A DNA stretch of 13,359 bases from Chloroflexota bacterium (GTDB lineage Bacteria > Chloroflexota > Anaerolineae > UBA7937 > JACPPX01): assembly GCA_016190785.1 (NCBI GenBank), contig JACPPX010000075.1:1-13359 (forward strand), read 5' to 3'. Below are positions 1 through 6,513 of the stretch, in pieces. The position numbers were made by a program, and so were the translations under genes. The stretch's first letter is position 1. Every line of letters begins with the position of its first letter. The notes beneath the pieces were generated by a model. That model searched no databases. It saw only the letters and a list, made by a program, of their open reading frames with translations, and was not told where the DNA came from.

Positions 1-23
1 GCAATAGATTCTAGGTCCCTGCC

Positions 24-53
24 TTGACAAACCAAGACCAAAAATGGCAGACT
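24..53 (+). promoter_or_regulatory. weak candidate promoter for the SOD gene
   Basis: A perfect TTGACA lies at 24-29. The best partner at normal distance is CAGACT at 48-53 (18 bp spacer), which matches the -10 consensus at only three of six positions. Either the -10 box is poor, as in activator-dependent promoters, or the true promoter is upstream of the window. Nothing else is recognisable in 1-90 apart from the strong ribosome binding site GGAGGTG at 91-97. Confidence 0.3.
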
Positions 54-105
54 CTGAGGGCTGAGTGCTTAGCAATCACAAAATCTAAAAGGAGGTGCAG
101 TAAAG

Positions 106-726
106 ATGGCACATCACCATGCTTTGAAACCACTTCCCTGGGCTTCTGACGCCCTGGAGAAGAAAGGGTTCCTCACCAAAGAAGTGGTGGAGTGGCACCA
201 TGGCACCCACCAGAAAGGGTATGTAGATAAACGCAACGAGATCGAGAAATCCCTGGAGACCGCGGACCGGGCCGCGGCCAATGCTAACTATAGCGTTTAC
301 GGAGAACTGAAGCGCCGCGAGACCTTCAATGCCAGCGGCCAGATCCTCCACGAGATCTACTGGGAGAACATGGGTGGGGACGACAATATTGACCCCAACT
401 CTGCTCTGGCCAAGAAGATCAACGCCGATTTCGGCTCCTTTGATGATTGGAAGGCCGATTTCGTGGCCGCGGCCAAAGCCTCCTTAGGCTGGGCTCTTCT
501 TTGTTGGGACCCCTCCGATGAGAAACTCCACAACTATCTCTGCGATTTCCACAACAACGGTGCGGTGTGGGGGGCGGTGCCTCTGGTGGTGGTCGATGTC
601 TTTGAGCATGCCTACTACCGCCAATGGGGACCCAAGCGTCCCGACTACTTGTCGGGATTCATGACCAACCTCAATTGGAAAGCGATAAACGATCGCTATA
701 TGAAATACGTCCCCCAGGGGAAGTAG
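106..726 (+). CDS. sodA: superoxide dismutase (Fe/Mn family)
   Basis: Converts superoxide to hydrogen peroxide and oxygen; no signal peptide is visible, so it should be cytoplasmic. The 206-residue length is normal for the family. The four expected metal ligands are present: H31 (in EWHHGTH), H82 (in LHEIYWEN), and D164 and H168 (in DVFEHAYY). H35 and Y39 match the second-shell His and gateway Tyr. G78 sits where classical Fe enzymes have Gln, and H149 falls where Mn enzymes have their active-site Gln; the same Gly/His pair is known from mycobacterial Fe-SOD and propionibacterial cambialistic SOD. Metal choice therefore cannot be assigned, though Fe or cambialistic use is likely. The usual Trp of DxWEH is Phe166. 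The N-terminus carries three native histidines (residues 3-5). The ATG follows GGAGGTG by 8 nt. A bacterioferritin follows 35 nt downstream, apparently in the same transcript. Confidence 0.96.
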   Translation: MAHHHALKPLPWASDALEKKGFLTKEVVEWHHGTHQKGYVDKRNEIEKSLETADRAAANANYSVYGELKRRETFNASGQILHEIYWENMGGDDNIDPNSALAKKINADFGSFDDWKADFVAAAKASLGWALLCWDPSDEKLHNYLCDFHNNGAVWGAVPLVVVDVFEHAYYRQWGPKRPDYLSGFMTNLNWKAINDRYMKYVPQGK

Positions 727-761
727 CCCACCATCTCCACTGGACTCACGACGAGGTAGAA

Positions 762-1184
762 ATGGCGATCACTAAAGAAAAACTCATTGAGGGCTTGAAC
801 CACGACCTGGCGGCGGAATACCGGGCCATCTTCCAGTATCTGCAACAATCCTTTCTTCTGAAAGGGCTGGGGAGGATACCCTTCAGCGAATATCTGAGCA
901 AGGAGGCGCAGGGGGAGATGCGCCATGTCGAATTCCTAGCGGAGAAGATCGTGTCCCTGGGCGGGATGCCCACCATTACCCCTCTTCCCGTAAAGGTGGG
1001 GAAGGATCTGCGGGAGATGTTACAGAATGACTTGGAGGCCGAACGTGAAGCAATCGCCGACTACAAGGAGCGAGCAAAACAGGCCGAAGAATTCGGAGAC
1101 ATCGGCCTCCAGGTGGAACTGGAGAATCTCCTCGCCGAGGAAACCCACCATTTGGAGGAGTTGCAGAAACTGCTGGAGGGTTAG
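762..1184 (+). CDS. bfr: bacterioferritin / ferritin-like diiron protein
   Basis: Iron-storage or ferroxidase protein of the ferritin-like four-helix superfamily, 140 residues. The diiron ligand set is complete and falls almost exactly at the positions of E. coli bacterioferritin: E19, E52-x-x-H55, E94 and E127-x-x-H130. M53, next to E52, coincides with the Met that binds inter-subunit haem in bacterioferritins, so haem binding is possible. The protein is about 18 residues shorter than the E. coli protein at the C-terminus and may instead belong to a related small ferritin-like group. I chose the ATG at 762 because it follows GAGGT (753-757) and begins helix 1 directly. The frame is open further upstream, but that extension overlaps the SOD gene and has no ferritin character. 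The link with SOD fits a peroxide/iron detoxification role: bacterioferritin consumes Fe(II) and peroxide, the SOD product. Confidence 0.88.
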   Translation: MAITKEKLIEGLNHDLAAEYRAIFQYLQQSFLLKGLGRIPFSEYLSKEAQGEMRHVEFLAEKIVSLGGMPTITPLPVKVGKDLREMLQNDLEAEREAIADYKERAKQAEEFGDIGLQVELENLLAEETHHLEELQKLLEG

Positions 1185-1242
1185 TCCACTCTTGACCAAG
1201 CAACCTGCGGGTCTGACCTCGCGAAGCCATTCCCTAAATCCG

Positions 1243-1276
1243 AGGGCCGTCCAGCCTACTGGGCGGCCTTTTGTTT
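1243..1276 (+). terminator. rho-independent terminator after bfr
   Basis: A 12-bp stem (1243-1254 with 1259-1270, containing two G-T pairs) closes a CCTA tetraloop and runs into TTTTGTTT (1269-1276). It lies 58 nt after the bacterioferritin stop and separates the SOD-bfr transcript from the dehydrogenase operon, whose promoter begins 9 nt further on. Confidence 0.85.
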
Positions 1277-1284
1277 AGCAAGGA

Positions 1285-1313
1285 TAGACAAGCCAGAAGC
1301 GCGGTGGTATACT
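1285..1313 (+). promoter_or_regulatory. promoter of the 2-oxoacid dehydrogenase operon
   Basis: TAGACA (1285-1290, five of six consensus) and TATACT (1308-1313, five of six) are separated by exactly 17 bp. Initiation would be expected near 1320, leaving a leader of only about 12 nt before the GTG start of lpdA at 1332. The position just after the bfr terminator supports the call. Confidence 0.7.
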
Positions 1314-1331
1314 CTCCCCGCAGGGAAAACC

Positions 1332-2714
1332 GTGGCCGATTTTGATCTCGCCATCATCGGGGGCGGGCCGGGGGGTTATGTCGCCGCGGTCCGCGCCCGG
1401 CAACTGGGCCTTAAAATCGCGCTCATCGAAAAAGAGCGCTTAGGAGGCATTTGCCTCAACCTGGGCTGCATCCCCTCCAAAGCCCTCCTCCACAATGCCG
1501 AGGTCCTCTCCCTCTTCCAACGGGCAGATGAATTTGGGATATCCTTTAGCGACCTGCGCTTCGATTACCGCGCCGCTTATCGACGGAGCCGGCAGGTGGC
1601 GGATCGGCTCTCCAAGGGCGTGGAGTTCCTTATGAAAAAGAACGGTGTTTCCGTCTTCTCCGGGGAGGCTCTGTTGACCGGTGCCTCGCAAATCGAAATC
1701 AAGCCCGCCGGGGAGAAGATCAAGGCCTCTAACATCATCCTCGCTACTGGCTCCCGCGCCGCCAACCTGCCCAATCTTTCCTTCGATGGCCAACGGATCA
1801 TCAATAGCGACCACGCCGTTCTCCTGGAGCAAATACCAAAATCGATGATCATCGTTGGGGCGGGAGCCATTGGGATGGAATTGGGGGCTGTTTTCCAGAC
1901 CTACGGCTGCCAAGTCACGGTCCTGGAGATGATACCCCAGATCCTCCCCCTGGAGGATCCGGAGATCGCCGGTGTGCTCGAGAAATCCCTCACCAAGCAA
2001 GGCTTAAGCATCCACACCCAAACCAAAGTGGAAACCGTTGAGATAAAAGGGGATGGGGTCCAGGTCAAAGCCACCGGCCCGCAAGGCGCCCTATCCCTTT
2101 CCGCCGAAAAGGTCCTGATAGCCATCGGCCGCCGCGGTAACACCGAGAACCTGGGGCTCGAAGATCTGGGTATCGCCGTCGAAAGAGGCTTCATAAAGAT
2201 CGACGACATGCAGAGGACGAATCTTCCCGGGATGTGGGCCATTGGGGATGTAGCCGGGCCGCCGCTTCTGGCTCACAAGGCTTCCCATGAGGGCATCATC
2301 GCTGTAGAAGCCATCGCTGGCCGGGAGCCCCATCCCCTGGATAAGAAGAGCATCCCCAGTTGCACCTATACCCATCCCGCGGTGGCCTCCATCGGGATCA
2401 CCGAGGCCCAAGCCAAGGAAGAAGGGCGGGAGATAAAAGTAGGACGCTTCCCATTCGTGGCCAACGGCCATGCCCTAGCCCGGGCAGAACATGAGGGTTT
2501 CATCAAGGTGATAAGCGACGCCAAATATGGGGAACTACTGGGGGCGCATATGATCGGGGCGGGAGTGACCGAGATCATCCACGAATTTGCCTTAGGGAAA
2601 AAACTGGAATCCACCCCGCTGGAGATCGGGCGCACTATCCATGCCCACCCCACCTTGAGCGAGGCTCTCATGGAAGCGGCCCTCGATGCCGAGGGGATGG
2701 TGATACATATTTAA
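1332..2714 (+). CDS. lpdA: dihydrolipoyl dehydrogenase (E3)
   Basis: The E3 flavoprotein of 2-oxoacid dehydrogenase complexes reoxidises the dihydrolipoyl arm of E2 and passes electrons through a disulfide and FAD to NAD+. It has 460 residues, normal length. The FAD-binding GGGPGG is at residues 10-15. The redox-active disulfide is C41/C46 in GGICLNLGCIPSK. The NAD-binding GAGAIG is near residue 177, and AIGDVAG marks the second FAD contact. The C-terminal HAHPTLSE places the catalytic base at H439 with E444. The start is GTG, preceded only by a weak AGGGA (1322-1326), and the predicted leader is very short. It leads the operon, 26 nt before E1 alpha, so this E3 is probably dedicated to the complex encoded next to it, although E3 subunits are often shared. 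Confidence 0.96.
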   Translation: MADFDLAIIGGGPGGYVAAVRARQLGLKIALIEKERLGGICLNLGCIPSKALLHNAEVLSLFQRADEFGISFSDLRFDYRAAYRRSRQVADRLSKGVEFLMKKNGVSVFSGEALLTGASQIEIKPAGEKIKASNIILATGSRAANLPNLSFDGQRIINSDHAVLLEQIPKSMIIVGAGAIGMELGAVFQTYGCQVTVLEMIPQILPLEDPEIAGVLEKSLTKQGLSIHTQTKVETVEIKGDGVQVKATGPQGALSLSAEKVLIAIGRRGNTENLGLEDLGIAVERGFIKIDDMQRTNLPGMWAIGDVAGPPLLAHKASHEGIIAVEAIAGREPHPLDKKSIPSCTYTHPAVASIGITEAQAKEEGREIKVGRFPFVANGHALARAEHEGFIKVISDAKYGELLGAHMIGAGVTEIIHEFALGKKLESTPLEIGRTIHAHPTLSEALMEAALDAEGMVIHI

Positions 2715-2740
2715 GATTAATGTCCACAAGGAGGTAATCC

Positions 2741-3769
2741 ATGGCTAAAGCGGCGACCAAAGAAAAAACCGAGGCCAAAAAAGCCAAACACGAGACTCTG
2801 GGACTCACCGCCGAGGACCTGAAGCAAATTTACGCCACCATGGTCCTCTCCCGCGTCCTGGATGAGCGGATGTGGGTCTTGCAGCGCCAGGGGAAGGCTG
2901 CCTTTCATATCTCGGGGATGGGCCATGAGGCACTCCAGGTGGCCGCGGCCCGCGCTATGGAGAAGGGCAAGGATTTCCTCCATCCCTACTACCGGGATAT
3001 GGCCATGGTCCTTTTCTGGGGCATGACCCCCAAAGAACTCCTCCTCTCCCTTCTGGCTAAAGCCGGGGAGCCGGCTTCCGGGGCCCATCAGATGCCGGCC
3101 CATTATGGACACCGCAAACTCAACATTGTCTCCGGCTCCAGCCCGGTCGCCACCCAGATCCCCCAGGCGGTGGGAATTGCCCTGGCTTCCAAAATCCGAA
3201 AAGAGGATGCAGTCACCTTGGTGGCCTTCGGAGAGGGAGCGACCAGCAAGGGTGATTTCCACGAAGCGGCCAACTTTGCGGGGATCCACAAATTGCCAGT
3301 GGTTTTTCTGTGCGAGAATAACCTCTATGCTATTTCCGTCCACCAGAGCAAGCAGATGGCCATCGAGGATGTGGCCGACCGCGCCCCGGGCTATGGTTTT
3401 CCGGGAGTTGTAGTGGACGGCAACGATGTCTTGGCCTGCTACGAAGTTATGCGCATCGCGGTGGACCGCGCGCGGAAAGGAGAGGGGCCTACTCTGGTGG
3501 AGGCCAAGACTTATCGCATCGTTCCCCACTCCTCGGATGATGATGACCGCACTTATCGCAGTCGTGAAGAAGTAGAGGAGTGGAAGAAGAGAGACCCCAT
3601 CCCCCGTTTCCGCGCCTATCTACAAGAACAAGGCATTCTCGATGCCCAGGGGGAGCGGGAAATCCGCTCCTGGGCGGCAAAACAAGTGGACGAGGCCACG
3701 GAGTTTGCCGAAAAAGCCCCTTTGCCCGATCCCAGCGAAGCCTTCAAAAATGTCTATGCTGAGGAATGA
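2741..3769 (+). CDS. bkdAA: 2-oxoacid dehydrogenase E1 alpha, branched-chain type
   Basis: The thiamine-diphosphate decarboxylase alpha subunit pairs with the next gene product to decarboxylate a 2-oxoacid and acylate E2 lipoate. It has 342 residues. The ThDP/Mg motif runs from GEG (164-166) to NN (193-194). The middle acid is Glu, usual in branched-chain E1, where pyruvate dehydrogenases mostly have Asp. The loop at 258-273, with H263 followed by SSDDDD and a YR pair, resembles the Bacillus BfmBAA/BkdAA loop and differs from the PHTMAGDDPTRYR pattern of Bacillus PdhA. Substrates are therefore probably 2-oxoisovalerate and its homologues, though relatives with this sequence style are also annotated as pyruvate or acetoin dehydrogenases. 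The first 18 residues are Lys/Ala-rich and probably disordered. The ATG has an ideal AAGGAGGT at 2728-2735. Confidence 0.9.
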   Translation: MAKAATKEKTEAKKAKHETLGLTAEDLKQIYATMVLSRVLDERMWVLQRQGKAAFHISGMGHEALQVAAARAMEKGKDFLHPYYRDMAMVLFWGMTPKELLLSLLAKAGEPASGAHQMPAHYGHRKLNIVSGSSPVATQIPQAVGIALASKIRKEDAVTLVAFGEGATSKGDFHEAANFAGIHKLPVVFLCENNLYAISVHQSKQMAIEDVADRAPGYGFPGVVVDGNDVLACYEVMRIAVDRARKGEGPTLVEAKTYRIVPHSSDDDDRTYRSREEVEEWKKRDPIPRFRAYLQEQGILDAQGEREIRSWAAKQVDEATEFAEKAPLPDPSEAFKNVYAEE

Positions 3770-3800
3770 GAGTTAATTGCCAAACGGAGTGAGGAGAGAA

Positions 3801-4784
3801 ATGGCTGAAAAAACTGTAATCCAAGCCATAAAAGAAGCCATCGCCGAGGAGATGGCGCGGGAAGAGCGGATGGTCCTCCTTGGAGAGGATATCGGAAAGC
3901 GGGGAGGTGTTTTCCGGGTCACGGAAGGGCTGATCGATAAATGCGGAGAAGAGCGGGTCATCGATACTCCGCTGGCTGAACTGGGCATCGTGGGCATCGC
4001 CATCGGCCTGGCCTTAAATGGGATGCGCCCTATGGCCGAGATCCAGTTCGCCGATTTTATCCACCCTGCCTTCGACCAGATCGTCAGCGAAATGGCCCGC
4101 ATGCGCTACCGCTCCAACGGCACTTGGACCTGCCCCATGGTAATCCGCGCTCCTTATGGGGGAGGGATCGGAGGTGGACTTTATCACTCCCAAAGTGTGG
4201 AGGCTTTCTTCGCACATGTCCCGGGCCTCAAAGTGGTGGTCCCTGGCACACCTTATGATGCCAAGGGACTTTTGAAGTCGGCAATGCGCGATGAGGATCC
4301 AGTGATGTACTTCGAGCACAAGAAAACCTACCGCTTGGTGAAAGGAGAAGTTCCGGAGGAGGAGTACACCGTGCCCATCGGGGAGGCCGAGGTCAAGCGG
4401 GAAGGGACTGACCTAACCGTGATCACCTATGGTTTGATGCTCCACTATTCACTGCAAGCCGCAGAAGAAGTGGCCAAGGATGGGATCAGCGTAGAGATTG
4501 TGGATCTGCGCACCGTCCTGCCTCTGGATAAGAAAACGATCCTGGAGTCAGTGGGCAAGACCAGCAAGGTTTTAATTGTCCACGAGGATAACAAAACCGG
4601 AGGCCTTGGCGGGGAAGTGGCGGCAATTATTGCCGAGGAGGCCTTCGATTCTCTGGATGCCCCCATTATGCGCCTCTGCGGCCCCGATGTCCCCGCCGTG
4701 CCCTTCAGCCCCACTATGCAGGAAGCCTTCATGCCCAACCCGGAGAAGATCGCCGAGGCCATCCGCAAACTGGCTGCTTATTAG
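3801..4784 (+). CDS. bkdAB: 2-oxoacid dehydrogenase E1 beta, branched-chain type
   Basis: The beta subunit of the E1 heterotetramer supplies the half of the ThDP site that contacts the aminopyrimidine. E60 in DTPLAELG is the expected N1' glutamate, and H129 in LYHSQS is the conserved active-site histidine. It has 327 residues from the ATG at 3801, the length I recall for Bacillus BfmBAB, and resembles that protein closely throughout (for example MRPMAEIQFADF, GTPYDAKGLLK, DLRTVLPLDK). I prefer ATG 3801 because GAGGAG (3791-3796) precedes it at good distance and the mature sequence starts MAEKTV. In-frame TTG 3777 and GTG 3789 upstream lack a ribosome binding site and would add only a short unrelated tail. 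The gap from E1 alpha is 31 nt, and E2 follows after 36 nt. Confidence 0.92.
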   Translation: MAEKTVIQAIKEAIAEEMAREERMVLLGEDIGKRGGVFRVTEGLIDKCGEERVIDTPLAELGIVGIAIGLALNGMRPMAEIQFADFIHPAFDQIVSEMARMRYRSNGTWTCPMVIRAPYGGGIGGGLYHSQSVEAFFAHVPGLKVVVPGTPYDAKGLLKSAMRDEDPVMYFEHKKTYRLVKGEVPEEEYTVPIGEAEVKREGTDLTVITYGLMLHYSLQAAEEVAKDGISVEIVDLRTVLPLDKKTILESVGKTSKVLIVHEDNKTGGLGGEVAAIIAEEAFDSLDAPIMRLCGPDVPAVPFSPTMQEAFMPNPEKIAEAIRKLAAY

Positions 4785-4820
4785 TCCACTATCTACGAGG
4801 GAAAAAGCGAGGAGCCTAAA

Positions 4821-6110
4821 ATGGCCACAGAAATCACCATGCCCCAATTGGGGGAGAGCGTAGTCGAAGGCACTGTCGGCAAGTGGCTCAAAAAAGAGGG
4901 AGATAAAGTCGCTAAGTATGAGCCGCTTTTGGAGGTGATCACCGAGAAAGTCACCACCGAAGTCCCCTCCGCCGCAGAAGGGGTCCTACTCAAGATTCTG
5001 GTCCCCGAGGGACAGACGGTCAAGGCCGGGACCATAATTGCTTGGATTGGTGAGTCGGGGGAGAAGATTCCGGAGGCCCCAACTGCACCTCCGGAAGCAA
5101 AACCGGCCGAGGCGAAGCCCACCGAGGCTAAGCCTGGCGCGGAGGCTGCTCCGCCACCAGGGGCTAAGCCCACTGCCCCGAAGCGAGAGGAAGGGGGAGG
5201 TCCCCCTATCTCTCCGGTGGTGGCCAAGATGGCTGCGGAGCATAACATAGACCTTAATCAGATCATGGGCACTGGAGAAGGTGGGCGGATCACTAAAAAA
5301 GATGTGGAGAAGTATTTAGAGACGATGAAGGCCGTCCAACCTGAGGAGCAAATCCCCGGTCTATTTTTCCGCGAGCCAGGGAAACCTCTGGAGGAGGCTC
5401 CTCCTGCGGCCAAGCCTATAGCCCCCGCCCCGGGTGCCCAAGCATTGTCCCCCATGCGCCGGGCTATCGCCGAGCACATGGTGCGCAGCAAACACACCGC
5501 CGCCCATGTCACCACCGTATTTGAGGTAGATCTGAGCAGGGTGGTGGCTTACCGCGAGGCCAACAAAGATTCTTTTCAGGCTCGGGAAGGGATTGCCCTC
5601 ACCTATACTCCCTTCTTCGTTTTAGCCTCTGTAGCCGGGCTCAAAGCGGTCCCTCTGGTCAACTCCTCACTCACCGAGGATAAATTAGTGCTCCACCGCG
5701 ACGTTAACATCGGGGTCGCCGTCGCTATCTCCGATGGCTTGATTGTCCCCGTTATCAAAAAAGCCGATGAGAAAAGCCTCTCCAAAATTGCCCAGGAGGT
5801 GAACGACCTAGCCAATCGCGCCCGGCAAAACAAACTCAAACCCGATGATGTAAGCGGAGGGACTTTCACCATCACCAACCATGGTGTTGCGGGAAGCCTC
5901 TTCGCCACCCCCATTATTAACCAGCCCCAAGCCGCCATCCTGGGGGTGGGTATGATCCAGAAGCGGGCGGTGGTGGTGGGCGATGCTATTACTATCCGCC
6001 CTATGGTCTATCTTTCTTTGACCTTCGACCACCGCATAATGGACGGGGCGATAGCCGACCAATTCCTGGCCAAAGTCAAGGAATACCTGGAAGGTTTCTC
6101 TGCACCATAA
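4821..6110 (+). CDS. bkdB: 2-oxoacid dehydrogenase E2, dihydrolipoamide acyltransferase
   Basis: The core subunit transfers the acyl group from lipoate to CoA and forms the scaffold binding E1 and E3. It has 429 residues. Domains in order: one lipoyl domain (about 2-80) with the lipoylated K43 in ITEKVTTEVP; an Ala/Pro/Glu/Lys-rich flexible linker (about 86-125) with repeated EAKP units; a peripheral subunit-binding domain (about 129-167, ISPVVAKMA to KKDVEKYLE); a second Pro/Ala linker (about 170-205); and the CoA-dependent acyltransferase domain (about 207-426). The catalytic signature is FDHRIMDG with H404 and D408. A single lipoyl domain is common in branched-chain and Gram-positive E2s. 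The start has GAGGAG at 4809-4814. Acyl specificity cannot be read directly; the E1 subunits suggest branched chains. Confidence 0.94.
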   Translation: MATEITMPQLGESVVEGTVGKWLKKEGDKVAKYEPLLEVITEKVTTEVPSAAEGVLLKILVPEGQTVKAGTIIAWIGESGEKIPEAPTAPPEAKPAEAKPTEAKPGAEAAPPPGAKPTAPKREEGGGPPISPVVAKMAAEHNIDLNQIMGTGEGGRITKKDVEKYLETMKAVQPEEQIPGLFFREPGKPLEEAPPAAKPIAPAPGAQALSPMRRAIAEHMVRSKHTAAHVTTVFEVDLSRVVAYREANKDSFQAREGIALTYTPFFVLASVAGLKAVPLVNSSLTEDKLVLHRDVNIGVAVAISDGLIVPVIKKADEKSLSKIAQEVNDLANRARQNKLKPDDVSGGTFTITNHGVAGSLFATPIINQPQAAILGVGMIQKRAVVVGDAITIRPMVYLSLTFDHRIMDGAIADQFLAKVKEYLEGFSAP

Positions 6111-6115
6111 GTGCT

Positions 6116-6448
6116 ATGCCGATCACTATCGATGACTTTCAAAAAGTAGATATGCGAGTGGGCCGCGTCCTGGAAGTCCAGGATTTTCCCGAGGCCCGCA
6201 AGCCGTCCTATAAATTTGTGATCGACTTTGGGGAACTGGGGATCAAGAAATCCGCGGCTGCGGTACAACCCTGGTACAAGAAGGAGGAACTGGTGAGGCG
6301 AGAGGTGGTGGCCGTAGTCAATTTTCCCCCCAGGCGCATCGCTGGCTTCGACTCCGAAGTCCTCATCCTCGGTGCGGAGGGACCGGAGGGCCGAATCATC
6401 CTCCTCCAGCCAGATGCCGAGGCGCCCTTGGCAGCACGTATCCTCTAG
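6116..6448 (+). CDS. csaA: CsaA-like tRNA-binding-domain chaperone
   Basis: A 110-residue protein made of a single tRNA-binding OB-fold domain, the same length as Bacillus subtilis CsaA and closely similar to it: FPEAR near the N-terminus, KFVIDFGELGIK, then VVAVVNFPPRRIAGFDSEV, and LLQPD near the end. CsaA is described as an export-related chaperone that binds unfolded proteins, and the fold is shared with tRNA-binding domains of synthetases; its physiological role is not settled. The ATG lies 5 nt after the E2 stop and has no convincing Shine-Dalgarno of its own, so translation probably depends on ribosomes finishing E2. This makes it the last gene of the dehydrogenase operon. There is no obvious biochemical reason for the pairing. 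Confidence 0.92.
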   Translation: MPITIDDFQKVDMRVGRVLEVQDFPEARKPSYKFVIDFGELGIKKSAAAVQPWYKKEELVRREVVAVVNFPPRRIAGFDSEVLILGAEGPEGRIILLQPDAEAPLAARIL

Positions 6449-6462
6449 TCACGGGCTTCCCC

Positions 6463-6494
6463 AAACAAAAAGGGCCTCGCACAATGCGAGGCCC
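6463..6494 (-). terminator. rho-independent terminator of the SufR-like gene
   Basis: A perfect 9-bp G+C-rich stem (6472-6480 with 6486-6494) closes a 5-nt loop. Read on the minus strand it is followed by TTTTTGTTT (complement of 6463-6471), so it ends the regulator transcript 20 nt after its stop codon. On the plus strand the stem is followed by AAAAATTC, not a T tract, so it should work poorly for the converging csaA transcript. Confidence 0.85.
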
Positions 6495-6513
6495 AAAAAT
6501 TCATGCCCCAAGG

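Noticed and set aside
68..89. TTAG and CTAA half-sites upstream of the SOD gene, resembling the palindrome at the window's end
   Set aside because: The half-sites are 12 nt apart rather than 6, placing them on different helical faces, and they abut the ribosome binding site. Probably chance.
106..123. Three consecutive His codons at the SOD N-terminus as a possible purification tag
   Set aside because: Only three histidines occur, inside an otherwise native N-terminus that continues into the conserved LPW segment, and the surrounding DNA is natural chromosome.
624..761. In-frame upstream extension of the bacterioferritin gene
   Set aside because: The extension lies inside the SOD gene and has no ferritin features, and ATG 762 has its own Shine-Dalgarno and begins helix 1.
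2717..3529. A 270-codon open frame on the minus strand opposite E1 alpha
   Set aside because: It covers a gene with complete ThDP motifs, its translation resembles no known family, and there is no promoter or ribosome binding site.
5088..5180. Repeated EAKP-coding units as a DNA repeat
   Set aside because: The repetition is explained by the flexible Ala/Pro linker expected between the lipoyl and subunit-binding domains of E2.
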